Source: Hoeflea algicola (GTDB taxonomy: Bacteria > Pseudomonadota > Alphaproteobacteria > Rhizobiales > Rhizobiaceae). Taken from it: a stretch of DNA of 64,000 nucleotides. Below are positions 47,678 to 57,400 of the stretch, piece by piece. The stretch is from assembly GCF_026619415.1 (NCBI RefSeq), contig NZ_JAOVZR010000001.1, positions 2,232,001 to 2,296,000 on the forward strand. The letters are read 5' to 3'. Under the pieces are notes generated by a model, which was not told the DNA's origin, searched no databases, and was given only the letters and a program-made list of their open reading frames with translations. The translations under genes were made by a program, and so were the position numbers. Position 1 is the stretch's first letter. The number at the start of each line of letters is the position of its first letter.

Positions 47678-48147
47678 CAATTTTGGCTCTCTTGCGCTTC
47701 CGGGGCGTCCGATAGCTGGACCATCCAGCTGCCTTGTCGCCCGGTATCGTATTCCTTGAAACCCACGCGCTGAAAGCCGCGGGCAAAACAGTCTTCAACA
47801 CCGACGATCCGAAACTCGTTGTCGGCGACGCACATGTTGATATCGCCAGCCCAGCGGCCGCCACCGCCGGCATCCTCGGCATAGAGGTAGTAGTATCGCG
47901 AGCCCAACTGGCCTTCGATCAGAGTGGCGCAGGAATTGGCGGGAATCTGCCACCATCCTTCCGTCACCCAACCCTCTGCGGTGCGGTAACCGATCGATCC
48001 GCCGACCAGCGACTGGGTTCCGTTGCACACACGGAAATCCGCTCTGGCTTCATCGGCTGATGCAAACATCATGGCACCGGCGAACAGCGGAATCAGTGCG
48101 GCAGATCTGATGATGGAAAAATAGGCTCGGGGCAACTTGCGAAACAT
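47677..48147 (-). CDS. DUF1036 family exported protein
   Basis: 156 residues with a signal region (SAALIPLFAGAMMFASADEARA) and the DUF1036 core: FRVCNGTQSLVGGSIGYR, EGWWQIPANSCATLI, YYYLYAEDAGGGGRW, and four or so Cys likely in disulfides. Function unknown. It is upstream of and overlaps pyk by one base, a pairing also typical of rhizobia. ATG 48147 is preceded by an in-frame TTG. Confidence 0.85.
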   Translation of the reverse strand: MFRKLPRAYFSIIRSAALIPLFAGAMMFASADEARADFRVCNGTQSLVGGSIGYRTAEGWVTEGWWQIPANSCATLIEGQLGSRYYYLYAEDAGGGGRWAGDINMCVADNEFRIVGVEDCFARGFQRVGFKEYDTGRQGSWMVQLSDAPEAQESQN

Positions 48148-48371
48148 CAAATCCGGTCAGTCTCCGCTCATGGCTTATCTGTTGCTTTTTGCGCTGCAGA
48201 CCGGTGAAAGTCAACGAAGGACACCGGACTAAAGTCAAAGGTCACAACCTTTGAGGCCTAGGCCATCGGCGATCTGCCCGCAGATGCCTAGACAGATAGT
48301 TGCCTGCCGACCCCGGCTGTGCGATTGGTCCAGGCAATTCTACCCCTTTTAACACAGCACTCTGGTCCGTC

Positions 48372-49154
48372 ATGTCCGGCTTTCAGCCCTTCGAGATTAT
48401 TCCCGGTGATGCCAGCCATGGGCTGGTGATCCTCGCCGACCATGCCATGAACCGCCTGCCGTCCGAATATGGCGATCTCGGCCTGTCTGGTGACGCCTTT
48501 TCCCGACACATCGCCTATGACATCGGTATCGAGGGCGTAACCCGCGGCCTGTGCGCCCGGCTCGGGGTTCCCGCAGTTATGGCCTGCTTTTCACGGTTGC
48601 TGATCGATCCGAACCGCGGCGAGGACGACCCGACGCTGATCATGAAACTGTCGGATGGCATGGTGATCCCCGCCAATCACCCGCTCTCTGCAAAAGAGCG
48701 AGCACGCCGGCTCAGCCTTTACCACCGGCCATACCACGAAGCGGTTTCCGCGGTGATTTCAAATACCGCGCGCACGTCCGGCAAGGCCCCGCTGGTCATC
48801 TCCATGCATTCCTTCACACCTGTTTGGAAAGGCGCGGCGCGACCCTGGCACGCAGGAGTCCTTTGGGATGCTGATCCCCGTGCCCTGCGGGTACTGATGG
48901 ACCTTCTGAGCGCGGACCCGGCCCTGGTAGTGGGCGAAAACGAGCCCTATGAGGGAGCGCTGATCGGCGACACAATGCACCAGCATTGCACGACCAAGGG
49001 CCTGGCCCACGCGTTGATCGAAATCCGCCAGGATCTGATTTCCGATCAGGCAGGCATCAATGCCTGGGTCGAGCGTCTGGCGCCGATCCTGACGTCGACC
49101 AACAGTCGCCCGGAAATGCATGAAATCCGCCACCACGGCTCCAGCCTGGATTGA
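48372..49154 (+). CDS. N-formylglutamate amidohydrolase family protein
   Basis: 260 residues: VILADHAMNRLPSEYGDLGL near the N-terminus, FSRLLIDPNRGEDD, YHRPYHEAV, and ISMHSFTPVWKG with metal-binding His. The family hydrolyses N-formyl-L-glutamate in histidine breakdown, but many members are generic; no hut genes are nearby. ATG 48372 was chosen over an upstream in-frame start. The 224-base gap before it is the divergent promoter region with DUF1036. Confidence 0.85.
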   Translation: MSGFQPFEIIPGDASHGLVILADHAMNRLPSEYGDLGLSGDAFSRHIAYDIGIEGVTRGLCARLGVPAVMACFSRLLIDPNRGEDDPTLIMKLSDGMVIPANHPLSAKERARRLSLYHRPYHEAVSAVISNTARTSGKAPLVISMHSFTPVWKGAARPWHAGVLWDADPRALRVLMDLLSADPALVVGENEPYEGALIGDTMHQHCTTKGLAHALIEIRQDLISDQAGINAWVERLAPILTSTNSRPEMHEIRHHGSSLD

Positions 49155-49280
49155 GTGCTGTCTGCCCTGGTTCGATTAATCAGCGGGAAAGCTGCAAACA
49201 CCCTTGACCCGAAGGCGTCGTTTGGGCACTTGAAGCGCATACACCAATAATCCCTCACCTGTCCGTATTAGGAGTGACCC

Positions 49281-49547
49281 ATGTCTGATTCCGGCGCCGT
49301 GGCCCGCGACCAACTTCGTTCTTTTGTTGAACGCATCGAACGCTTGGAAGAAGAGAAGAAAACCATCTCTGACGACATCAAGGACGTCTATGGCGAAGCC
49401 AAGTCGACCGGCTTTGACGCCAAGGTGCTGCGCAAGGTCGTAGCCATCCGCAAGCAGGATGCAAACGACCGGGCCGAGCAGGAAGCGATTCTCGACACCT
49501 ATTTGCATGCACTGGGCATGGCGCCCGAGCCGGAAGGCGCCAGCTGA
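49281..49547 (+). CDS. gapR: GapR-like nucleoid-associated protein (DUF2312/UPF0335)
   Basis: 88 residues: [29 protein letters not shown] (core LEEEKKTI) and [11 protein letters not shown]. In Caulobacter, GapR binds overtwisted DNA ahead of replication and transcription forks. The family is restricted to alphaproteobacteria. TTAGGAGTGACCC precedes the ATG, and a strong terminator follows. Confidence 0.9.
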   Translation: MSDSGAVARDQLRSFVERIERLEEEKKTISDDIKDVYGEAKSTGFDAKVLRKVVAIRKQDANDRAEQEAILDTYLHALGMAPEPEGAS

Positions 49548-49585
49548 TCGGGCTTTCCGGCTGACGACACACGTCAGATCGATGC

Positions 49586-49616
49586 AAAGGCCGCCGTCTC
49601 GTACGGTGGCCTTTTT
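49586..49616 (+). terminator. Rho-independent terminator of gapR
   Basis: AAAGGCCGCCGT (49586-49597) pairs with ACGGTGGCCTTT (49603-49614), allowing one G-U pair, then T-rich. A smaller TGACG/CGTCA repeat is at 49562-49576. Confidence 0.85.
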
Positions 49617-49713
49617 GCCATCAATATCCATGTAAGAATTGAAAGTGCCGGTATTGCAGCACCGACATCCGTCGATGCTGCCGCCCCGACCCCGGACGCG
49701 CGGCATCAACCGG

Positions 49714-51654
49714 TCAGTTACCGAACCGGGCTACGGAGATGAAGTTGACCGCTGACCCGGTGAACTGGTTGTGCGGCAGCTCTCCGCCCCCCGGTGCAAA
49801 GCCGTTGGCATAGACAACTGTAGGTGCGGCACGAAGCTGCTGCGCCACGAAGTGGCGCGCCTTTCCCGGCGACGTCGGCATGGTCTGCACCCGCTCCTGC
49901 GCCAGCGCCCAGCTCGAGATAATAGTTTCCGTCAGCTTTGGCTCGGTCCTGATCGCCGTGCGCTGCGGCTGTTCGGCGGCGCTGGCCGCGGTCGGACGGT
50001 CACCCTTGGCGGTGGTCACGCTATGCGCCGGAGACGGACGGCCGCCGCGCTTGCCGGGAACCGGCGCCAAGGACGCAAGTTCGATCGCCGCCGGCGCCAT
50101 GACACGGTCGTTCGGGCGGTCGCCCGGCCGCCTGATTGGCAAGGGCACGAAATCTTCACCCGACGGCAATGCGGCAATTTCGGTTGTCGACGCCGGTGCC
50201 AGCGCTGGAGCAACGGCGACCGGGGGAACTGGCACAGGAACATCAGTTGTCGAGGGAACCTTCGCAGCCGGCAATGCGACCTGCGGCTTCTCTACCGGCA
50301 ACGTTGCCGCCGCAAGCATTCGTGCCTGGATCGGGTCGGGTTGAGACAGCGCCGCAATCTCGACAGCAGCTGCAGGCTGCGCCGGCTCGGGCTTGAATGC
50401 ACGTTCGGCCAGCAATTGCGGAACCGGCGCACGGATCTTGGAATAATCCACAATCGCCTCCGGCGGCGCGATCACGTCCGCATTTGCCGCTGCAGCGAAA
50501 GCGTTGACCTCATCCTGGGCGGGCAATACCGGAGCCGGTGGCACAAGCGCCGCAACAACCGTCGGTTGCTCCAAAACGGGTCGGGCCATCGGAATGGGCG
50601 CACTGGCAGGCAGGCTCGGCAAGGCTGCAACAACCGGCGCAGGCGGCGTCACGACCGCTGCCGATTCAGGAACGCCGGGCAAGGCTGCCACTTCGGTGCG
50701 TGCGGGCGCCGGTGCGGGTTTTGGCGCAGCTGCGATTGCTTCTGGTTCTTCATCCTCGTCGCCGCCGCCAAACAGCGCCGCGAGCAATCCACCACCCGAA
50801 CGGCTGGAATTGTTGCCACCCGACGACGACGATACGATAGCGCCGCCACGTTTCTTGTAGTCGGCCAGCGCCACCTGGTAACCCGGCAGCGGCTTTCCGT
50901 CAGGCGGAAGATGCAGCGTCTTGCCATTGGGGAACAGTTGAACCAGTTCCTGCCGGCTCATGCGCGGCCAGGCCCGCACGCTGGCGACATCAAGATGCAC
51001 GAATGGCGACCCAGACTTCGGATAATAGCCGACACCGCCGCCCTGCAGTTTCATCGCGATGCCGCGAAGTTTGGACAACTTCACCCCCGGGATGAAGAAA
51101 TCCATTGCCTTGCCGACCATGTGCTGGCTTTTCTTGGCCTGACCGCCACGGGTCCGGCGCAGCATGTCGTTGGTGGCCGGCGAACGGTAGGCGGATACAA
51201 CATTGATATAACCGCTGGCATTGGCCTGATGGTAGACTTCCCAAACCAGATCGAACAGGCGCGGGTCCATCTTGGTCGGCTCATTGCGGCGCCAATCGCG
51301 CAGAAACCGGTTGAGCTTGTTAAGCCCCGCCTGGTCATAACGTCCGTTGCGCTTGAAGACGATCTCGGCTTTTTCCTTGGTATGTATGTAATAGAGCTTG
51401 AGCGATCGGGTCTCGGCCGAGGCAGAAAGCGTCGTCGCCAATCCGGCGGAAACAGCAATAAGCGCGAGCAGCAACAGCCGCAGCAACGTCGACAGCACTC
51501 CACCGAACTTGCCGCGTAGTCCACGCGCCAGCGGTGAACCCGCGGTCACTATCTGACCTGAAACTGATGTCACTGTTGCCAATGCTGTCCCCGGACGCCG
51601 GAAAAACCGTGATTGACCACCCTTTGGTGCCCAAATGCGGTGACACAATGGCAA
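49714..51654 (-). CDS. DUF882/M15-like (YcbK-type) peptidase protein with long P/A-rich tail
   Basis: Up to 646 residues. After a membrane or signal segment (LLRLLLLALIAVSAGLATTLSASAE) comes the DUF882 domain: LKLYYIHTKEKAEIVFKRNG, VVSAYRSPATNDMLR, the zinc-site SQHMVGKAMDFF and FVHLDVASVRAW. These domains are related to D-Ala-D-Ala peptidases. Residues ~290-560 are low-complexity, rich in P, A and V with recurrent VAALPxxP-like units, perhaps spanning the cell wall. The start is unsure: TTG 51654 is longest, GTG 51573 is plausible. Confidence 0.8.
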   Translation of the reverse strand: MPLCHRIWAPKGGQSRFFRRPGTALATVTSVSGQIVTAGSPLARGLRGKFGGVLSTLLRLLLLALIAVSAGLATTLSASAETRSLKLYYIHTKEKAEIVFKRNGRYDQAGLNKLNRFLRDWRRNEPTKMDPRLFDLVWEVYHQANASGYINVVSAYRSPATNDMLRRTRGGQAKKSQHMVGKAMDFFIPGVKLSKLRGIAMKLQGGGVGYYPKSGSPFVHLDVASVRAWPRMSRQELVQLFPNGKTLHLPPDGKPLPGYQVALADYKKRGGAIVSSSSGGNNSSRSGGGLLAALFGGGDEDEEPEAIAAAPKPAPAPARTEVAALPGVPESAAVVTPPAPVVAALPSLPASAPIPMARPVLEQPTVVAALVPPAPVLPAQDEVNAFAAAANADVIAPPEAIVDYSKIRAPVPQLLAERAFKPEPAQPAAAVEIAALSQPDPIQARMLAAATLPVEKPQVALPAAKVPSTTDVPVPVPPVAVAPALAPASTTEIAALPSGEDFVPLPIRRPGDRPNDRVMAPAAIELASLAPVPGKRGGRPSPAHSVTTAKGDRPTAASAAEQPQRTAIRTEPKLTETIISSWALAQERVQTMPTSPGKARHFVAQQLRAAPTVVYANGFAPGGGELPHNQFTGSAVNFISVARFGN

Positions 51655-51760
51655 TCACCGCCATTGGACGCTGCAAGATCCGTTATAGTGAATGATCACT
51701 TAACAAGGAATGAAGCAGATCAAGCCGGTCACGGTTTTCAGCAACTTTGTTCGCCGGGTG

Positions 51761-53308
51761 TCAGGCAGCCTCCCGGTTCGGATGGTCGGGATCGATCGCG
51801 TAATCCTTGAGCTTGCGGTAGAGGGTTGAGCGTCCGATTCCCAGCCGCCGGGCCACTTCACTCATTTGTCCCCCATAGAACAGTAGCGCGAAACGGATCA
51901 GCTCCTCTTCCAACTCGGCAATCCGCCTTACCTCGCCATCGGGCGTGATCGCGCTGACCGACGGATAAGAAGGCTCCATCGGTGGCGCCGGTTGGGGGGC
52001 GGTCACATCTGCATGGGCTTGCGCGTCGGCTTCGTCGCGGCTTACATCCCGGTACGACCGCTGAACCGGGCCGTTCGTATCGATCGCCACCAGGCCAGCT
52101 TCGCCGGAAGCGTCAGCCGCGCCGAGCTTGTAGCCGGGCAGTTGCGCAGCGATCTGCGGGAACAGATCGCAGGTCAGCCGCTTGCCGTCGCTCAACACGA
52201 TTGCCCGGTGGATCGCATTTTCCAACTCGCGGATGTTTCCCGGCCAATCATGCGCTGTCAGCAGGGCCATCGCTTCGGGTGCGATACCGCTGATCCGATG
52301 GCTGCCGATTGCGCTTGAAAAGCGTGAAATGAAATGCCTTACCAGCTGCGGAATATCTTCCTTGCGCTTGCGCAGTGCTGGAATGTGGATCGGAAACACA
52401 TTGAGCCGGTAATAGAGGTCTTCGCGAAAACGTCCCGCCTTCACCTCTGCGATCAGATCCTTGTTGGTAGCCGAGATCAAACGAATATCGACCTTCTTCG
52501 GCAGCCGTGCGCCGACGGTTTCGATCTCGCCGGTCTGCACCGCGCGCAACAGCTTGACCTGTATGTCTGGCGGCAATTCGCCCACTTCATCGAGGAACAG
52601 CGTGCCGCCATCAGCCTCCTTGAACTTTCCGGCATGACGTTCAGAAGCGCCGGTAAAGGCACCCTTCTCGTGTCCGAACAGAATGCTTTCAACCAGGTTT
52701 TCGGGAATGGCACCACAATTGACCGTTACAAACGGTTTGCCGCGCCGGGCGCTTTCGACCTGGATGGCGCGCGCGACCATCTCCTTGCCGACGCCGGATT
52801 CGCCCTCGAGCACCACCGGAATGCCCGATGCGGCTGCCCGCTGCGCGAGCGAAACCACGCGATCCATTGCCGGGCTCGCCGCAACGATGCTGGCAAACCC
52901 GCTGCCATTGCCCTTCAACCTTGGGGCGACCGGGCTGCTCATCGCCTTCAATGCGTTACGCAGCGACAGCGCCAGCCTTTCCGGTGAAACCGGTTTGACA
53001 ACAAAATCGAAGGCACCCGCACGCATCGCCTGAACCACGGTCTCGATCCCGCCATGCCCGGTCTGGACAATAACGGGGACAGCGATTTCCGCACCGGCCA
53101 ACCGCTCAAGCACTTCCAGTCCGCTCATTTCCGGCATCATCAGGTCAAGCACCACGGCATCCACCGAAGCGCCTGGTGACGTCAGCCGATCAAGCGCGGC
53201 GGCGCCATCCTGGAACAACTCGGTTTCATAGCCGGCGCGTTCGGCCGCTGCCTTGAGCAGGCGGCGCTGCACCGGGTCATCGTCAACGATGAGAATTCGA
53301 CTGGACAC
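51761..53308 (-). CDS. Sigma-54-dependent response regulator (NtrC family)
   Basis: 515 residues: receiver domain (IVDDDPVQ, phospho-acceptor in VVLDLMMPEMSG, Lys in FVVKP), an AAA+ domain with Walker A GESGVGKE, the sigma-54 contact loop GAFTGA, FLDEVGELP, WPGNIRELENA, and a Fis-type HTH (EVARRLGIGRSTLYRKLKDY). No sensor kinase adjoins it. The spacer between AAA+ and HTH is unusually long (~100 residues). Targets unknown. Confidence 0.9.
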   Translation of the reverse strand: MSSRILIVDDDPVQRRLLKAAAERAGYETELFQDGAAALDRLTSPGASVDAVVLDLMMPEMSGLEVLERLAGAEIAVPVIVQTGHGGIETVVQAMRAGAFDFVVKPVSPERLALSLRNALKAMSSPVAPRLKGNGSGFASIVAASPAMDRVVSLAQRAAASGIPVVLEGESGVGKEMVARAIQVESARRGKPFVTVNCGAIPENLVESILFGHEKGAFTGASERHAGKFKEADGGTLFLDEVGELPPDIQVKLLRAVQTGEIETVGARLPKKVDIRLISATNKDLIAEVKAGRFREDLYYRLNVFPIHIPALRKRKEDIPQLVRHFISRFSSAIGSHRISGIAPEAMALLTAHDWPGNIRELENAIHRAIVLSDGKRLTCDLFPQIAAQLPGYKLGAADASGEAGLVAIDTNGPVQRSYRDVSRDEADAQAHADVTAPQPAPPMEPSYPSVSAITPDGEVRRIAELEEELIRFALLFYGGQMSEVARRLGIGRSTLYRKLKDYAIDPDHPNREAA

Positions 53309-53479
53309 AGATATAGATTCCTCGTTTCCGGGAAGGTGAACAAGCGGCTATCGCCATCCGGCAACAGTGCCAGCAAAGCCTGAAAATGGGATTTCGGGAA
53401 ACGGTTGCATTTTAAGGGTCTGTGCCAGTAAAACCGGGGCGACGATTGGCAGAGACCGTTTTTGAAAGTGAGTGCCTTC

Positions 53480-55333
53480 ATGCCGACATCGATTCTGGAT
53501 TTTGCGCCAATTCGAGCGCCCGAGGCGGCGAACGGCACCGGCACCGATTCCGAACTGGGCCAATTGCCGGGATGGAATCTCGCAGACCTTTATCCAGGGC
53601 CAGAGGCGCCCGAGTTCAAATCCGATCTCGCCGCCACCCGAAGCCTTGCCGAGCAGTTCGAGAATCAGTGGAAGGGCCGCCTTGAACAAGCCACCGGCCT
53701 GACTGGCGATGACGGGCTGGGCGCAGCGATCGAGGCCTATGAACGCCTCGACGAGTTGATGGGCAGGATCATCTCCTATGCGGGTCTTGCCTATTTCACT
53801 GATACGTCGGATCCCGCGAAGGCCAAGTTTTACGGTGATGTACAAAGCGCGATGACCGACACCAGCGCACATTTGTTGTTTTTCGCGCTGGAACTTAACC
53901 GAATTGACGACACGGTGATCGAAGCCAGCCTCAGCCGCGACGATCGCGCCGCCCGTTATGCGCCCTGGCTGCGCGATCTCAGACTGGACAAGCCCTATCA
54001 ACTCGATGACCGCATCGAGCAATTGTTCCATGAAAAGTCGATGACCGGCCGCGCGGCCTGGAACCGACTGTTCGATGAAACCATGGCCGGCCTGAAATTC
54101 GACATCGACGGCAAGGAACTGCCGCTTGAGGCCACCTTGTCCCTGATGCAGGATTCCGACGGCGCCAAACGCAAGAAGGCCGGTCAGGCGCTGGCAACCA
54201 CGCTGAAGGCCAATCTGCGCACCTTTACGCTGATCACCAACACGCTGGCCAAGGACAAGGAAATTTCCGACCGCTGGCGCGGGTTCGAGGATATCGCTGA
54301 CAGCAGGCATCTGGCCAACCGGGTCGAACGGCCGGTGGTTGACGCGCTGGCGCAGGCCGTTCGCGAAGCCTGCCCGCGCTTGTCGCATCGCTACTACGCC
54401 ATGAAAGCCCGCTGGCTGGGCCTGGAGAAACTGGAATTCTGGGATCGCAACGCACCATTGCCGGAAACCCCGCGCGCGACGATTCCCTGGGACGACGCCA
54501 AGAACACGGTGCTCTCAGCCTATCACGGCTTTGCGTCGGAGATGGCCGATATCGCCCAGCGCTTCTTTGACCACCGCTGGATCGATGCACCGAGCCGGCC
54601 TGGCAAGATGTCAGGCGCATTCGCACACCCCACCGTCCCTTCCGTCCATCCTTACGTGCTGCTCAATTATCTCGGCAAACCGCGTGATGTGATGACGCTG
54701 GCGCATGAACTGGGCCATGGCGTGCATCAGGTTCTGGCCGGGGCGCAGGGCTCATTGATGGCGTCGACACCGCTGACGCTGGCGGAAACCGCCTCGGTAT
54801 TCGGCGAAATGCTGACCTTTCGCGCATTGCTCGAACGCACCACTGACCGGCGCGAACGCAAGGCCATGCTGGCGCAGAAGGTCGAGGACATGATCAATAC
54901 GGTGGTGCGCCAGGTTGCATTCTATGAATTCGAGCGCCGGGTGCACACCGCACGCCGCGAGGGCGAACTCACCTCAGAACAATTGGGTAGGCTCTGGCTT
55001 GACGTGCAGTCGGAAAGCCTCGGCTCCGCCGTCGAGCTTTCCGAGGGCTACGAGACCTTCTGGGCCTATATCCCGCATTTCATCCATTCGCCGTTCTATG
55101 TCTATGCCTACGCATTCGGCGATTGCCTGGTCAACTCGCTCTACGCGGTCTACGAGAAAAGCCCCGAAGGCTTTCAGGAACGCTATTTCGACATGCTCAA
55201 AGCCGGCGGTAGCAAGCATCATTCGGAACTTCTGGCGCCGTTCGGACTTGACGCATCGGACCCGGGATTCTGGAATCAGGGCCTGTCGATGATCGAAGGA
55301 CTGATCGACGAACTGGAAGCCATGGACGACTGA
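53480..55333 (+). CDS. pepF: M3-family oligoendopeptidase F
   Basis: 617 residues with the thermolysin-like zinc motif LAHELGHGVHQ near residue 410 and the downstream Glu in LTLAETASVFGEML. C-terminal FIHSPFYVYAYAFGDCLV completes the M3 fold. It degrades short peptides in the cytoplasm. ATG 53480 (MPTSILDFAP) is preceded in frame by TTG 53462. It runs divergently from the response regulator. Confidence 0.93.
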   Translation: MPTSILDFAPIRAPEAANGTGTDSELGQLPGWNLADLYPGPEAPEFKSDLAATRSLAEQFENQWKGRLEQATGLTGDDGLGAAIEAYERLDELMGRIISYAGLAYFTDTSDPAKAKFYGDVQSAMTDTSAHLLFFALELNRIDDTVIEASLSRDDRAARYAPWLRDLRLDKPYQLDDRIEQLFHEKSMTGRAAWNRLFDETMAGLKFDIDGKELPLEATLSLMQDSDGAKRKKAGQALATTLKANLRTFTLITNTLAKDKEISDRWRGFEDIADSRHLANRVERPVVDALAQAVREACPRLSHRYYAMKARWLGLEKLEFWDRNAPLPETPRATIPWDDAKNTVLSAYHGFASEMADIAQRFFDHRWIDAPSRPGKMSGAFAHPTVPSVHPYVLLNYLGKPRDVMTLAHELGHGVHQVLAGAQGSLMASTPLTLAETASVFGEMLTFRALLERTTDRRERKAMLAQKVEDMINTVVRQVAFYEFERRVHTARREGELTSEQLGRLWLDVQSESLGSAVELSEGYETFWAYIPHFIHSPFYVYAYAFGDCLVNSLYAVYEKSPEGFQERYFDMLKAGGSKHHSELLAPFGLDASDPGFWNQGLSMIEGLIDELEAMDD

Positions 55334-55428
55334 GCACCAGCGTTTTCGCTTTATTGTAACAACGAAATGTGATTTAGCCGCCGTTACTGGCGCAGATGGC
55401 TGCGAGGTAAGTTAACGGAGCGAATTAC

Positions 55429-56874
55429 ATGGCTGAACAAACTTATCCGGTCCACGGCGAAATCACCGGGCCGATTGTCATGATCGGATTCGGGTCAATC
55501 GGACGCGGTACGCTGCCGCTGATCGAGCGCCACTTCAAATTCGACAAGAGCCGCATGGTTGTTATCGACCCGCGGGACACCGAAGCCGAAATTCTCAACA
55601 ATCACGGCGTCCGCTTCATCCAGCAAGCCGTGACCATCGACAATTACCGCGAATTGCTGACACCGCTGCTCACCGAAGGCGAAGGCCAGGGATTTTGCGT
55701 CAATCTTTCCGTCGACACCGGATCGCTCGATCTCATTCGGCTTTGCCGGGAGATCGGCGTTCCCTATATCGACACCGTGGTTGAGCCGTGGCTCGGTTTC
55801 TATTTCGACACCGAAGCCTCCAACGCCTCACGCACCAACTATGCGCTGCGCGAAACCGTCCGCAAGGAAAAGCGCAAGCATCCCGGCGGCACCACCGCAG
55901 TCTCCTGTTGCGGCGCAAATCCGGGCATGGTTTCCTGGTTTGTCAAACAGGCACTGGTCAACCTCGCCAACGACACAGACACCAGCTTCAAGGAACCTGC
56001 CCAGGACGACCGCGAAGGCTGGGCCAAGCTGATGAAGAAGGTCGGCGTCAAGGGCATCCACATTGCCGAACGCGACACACAGCGCGCCAAAATGCCCAAG
56101 CCAATGGATGTGTTCTGGAACACATGGTCGGTGGAAGGCTTCATTTCCGAGGGCCTGCAACCGGCAGAACTCGGCTGGGGCACTCACGAAGAGTGGAAGC
56201 CGAAAAACGCCAAGAAGCACAAGCATGGCAACAAGGCGGCGATCTATCTTGAGCAACCCGGCGGCAACACCCGGGTGCGCAGTTGGTGCCCGACCCCTGG
56301 CCCGCAATATGGCTTTCTGGTTACCCATAATGAAGCGATCTCGATCGCCGATTTCTTCACTACACACGACAAGAAGGGCAAGCTGAGCTACCGGCCCACC
56401 TGCCATTACGCCTATCACCCGGCCAATGATGCGGTCTTGTCGCTGCACGAGATGTTCGGCAATGGCGGAACCGCCCAGCCCACGCTCCACGTTCTCGATG
56501 AAAACGAACTGGTCGATGGCGTCGATGAACTCGGCGTGCTGCTGTATGGCCACGCCAAGAACGCCTACTGGTTCGGCTCGCGGCTTTCGCTCGAAGAGAC
56601 CCGCCAGATTGCGCCTTATCAGAACGCAACCGGTCTGCAAGTTACTTCCGCGGTGCTCGCCGGAATGGTCTGGGCGCTGGAAAACCCCAACGCCGGTATC
56701 GTCGAAACTGACGAGATGGACTACAAGCGCTGCCTGGAAGTGCAAAAGCCCTATCTCGGCCCGGTTGAAGGTCATTATACCGACTGGACCCCGCTGGATG
56801 GACGCCCCGGCCTGTTTCCGGAGGATCTCGATGAAAACGATCCATGGCAGTTCCGCAACATTCTGGTGCACTGA
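55429..56874 (+). CDS. hss: Homospermidine synthase
   Basis: 481-residue bacterial homospermidine synthase, which joins putrescine units using NAD as an internal redox cofactor. Rossmann motif IGFGSIGRGTLPLI at the N-terminus, then the conserved YIDTVVEPWLGFYF and CGANPGMVSWF segments, and WFGSRLSLEETR. Normal length. Homospermidine is the major polyamine of many Rhizobiales, fitting the organism. Confidence 0.95.
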   Translation: MAEQTYPVHGEITGPIVMIGFGSIGRGTLPLIERHFKFDKSRMVVIDPRDTEAEILNNHGVRFIQQAVTIDNYRELLTPLLTEGEGQGFCVNLSVDTGSLDLIRLCREIGVPYIDTVVEPWLGFYFDTEASNASRTNYALRETVRKEKRKHPGGTTAVSCCGANPGMVSWFVKQALVNLANDTDTSFKEPAQDDREGWAKLMKKVGVKGIHIAERDTQRAKMPKPMDVFWNTWSVEGFISEGLQPAELGWGTHEEWKPKNAKKHKHGNKAAIYLEQPGGNTRVRSWCPTPGPQYGFLVTHNEAISIADFFTTHDKKGKLSYRPTCHYAYHPANDAVLSLHEMFGNGGTAQPTLHVLDENELVDGVDELGVLLYGHAKNAYWFGSRLSLEETRQIAPYQNATGLQVTSAVLAGMVWALENPNAGIVETDEMDYKRCLEVQKPYLGPVEGHYTDWTPLDGRPGLFPEDLDENDPWQFRNILVH

Positions 56875-57002
56875 GCAGCGTAGCTCTGCTCCACCATGGG
56901 CGTTGCCCAGACCACTTTAGTCCACCTTGCTTTCGCCGCACACGCGCGGCATTGTTGGGTGACGGATTCTTATTGATGACGGCACGAGGGGAATACCGCG
57001 CC

Positions 57003-57371
57003 ATGAAAACCCGGTTCAACATCATCGCCATCGGTGCGGTCGCTGCCTTGCTGGCAGGCTGCCAATCCGCCAATTATCGCCCGCTTCCGCGGGTGGCCCA
57101 GCAACCGCAGGGAATTGACGGCCAATGGGTCGATCCCAACGGTATCGTCTCAAGCTTCCAAAGCGGTCGCTTTGAAACGCGCACCACAGACACCAATTCG
57201 CTGCTGGCCGAAGGCTCCTACCAATATATCTCGAACCAGATGGTTGAGATCGAACTGACATCGCTGCTGCGCAAGACCACGTCGCGGGTCAATTGCGCGC
57301 TCGCAGGCCAGTCCCAACTCAATTGCACTTCCTCCACCGGAGCGCAGTTCACCTTGGTGCGCCGCATCTGA
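57003..57371 (+). CDS. Omp10-like outer-membrane lipoprotein
   Basis: 122 residues. Signal peptide with lipobox LLAGC (Cys20), then GIDGQWVDPNGIVSSFQSG, FETRTTDTNSLLAEGSY and RVNCALAGQSQLNCTSS. This closely resembles Brucella Omp10, a surface-exposed lipoprotein. The two remaining Cys could form a disulfide. ATG 57003 chosen because of the lipoprotein signal. Role unknown. Confidence 0.88.
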   Translation: MKTRFNIIAIGAVAALLAGCQSANYRPLPRVAQQPQGIDGQWVDPNGIVSSFQSGRFETRTTDTNSLLAEGSYQYISNQMVEIELTSLLRKTTSRVNCALAGQSQLNCTSSTGAQFTLVRRI

Positions 57372-57400
57372 ACCGGATTGCTGGAGGGGGGCTGAGGCAA

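Noticed and set aside
49771..51519. Plus-strand frame (582 codons) opposite the DUF882 gene
   Set aside because: An extremely Arg-rich translation without domains; arises from the repetitive P/A-rich coding sequence on the other strand.
55828..56871. Minus-strand frame (347 codons) within homospermidine synthase
   Set aside because: Shadow of the conserved hss reading frame; no start site or family features.
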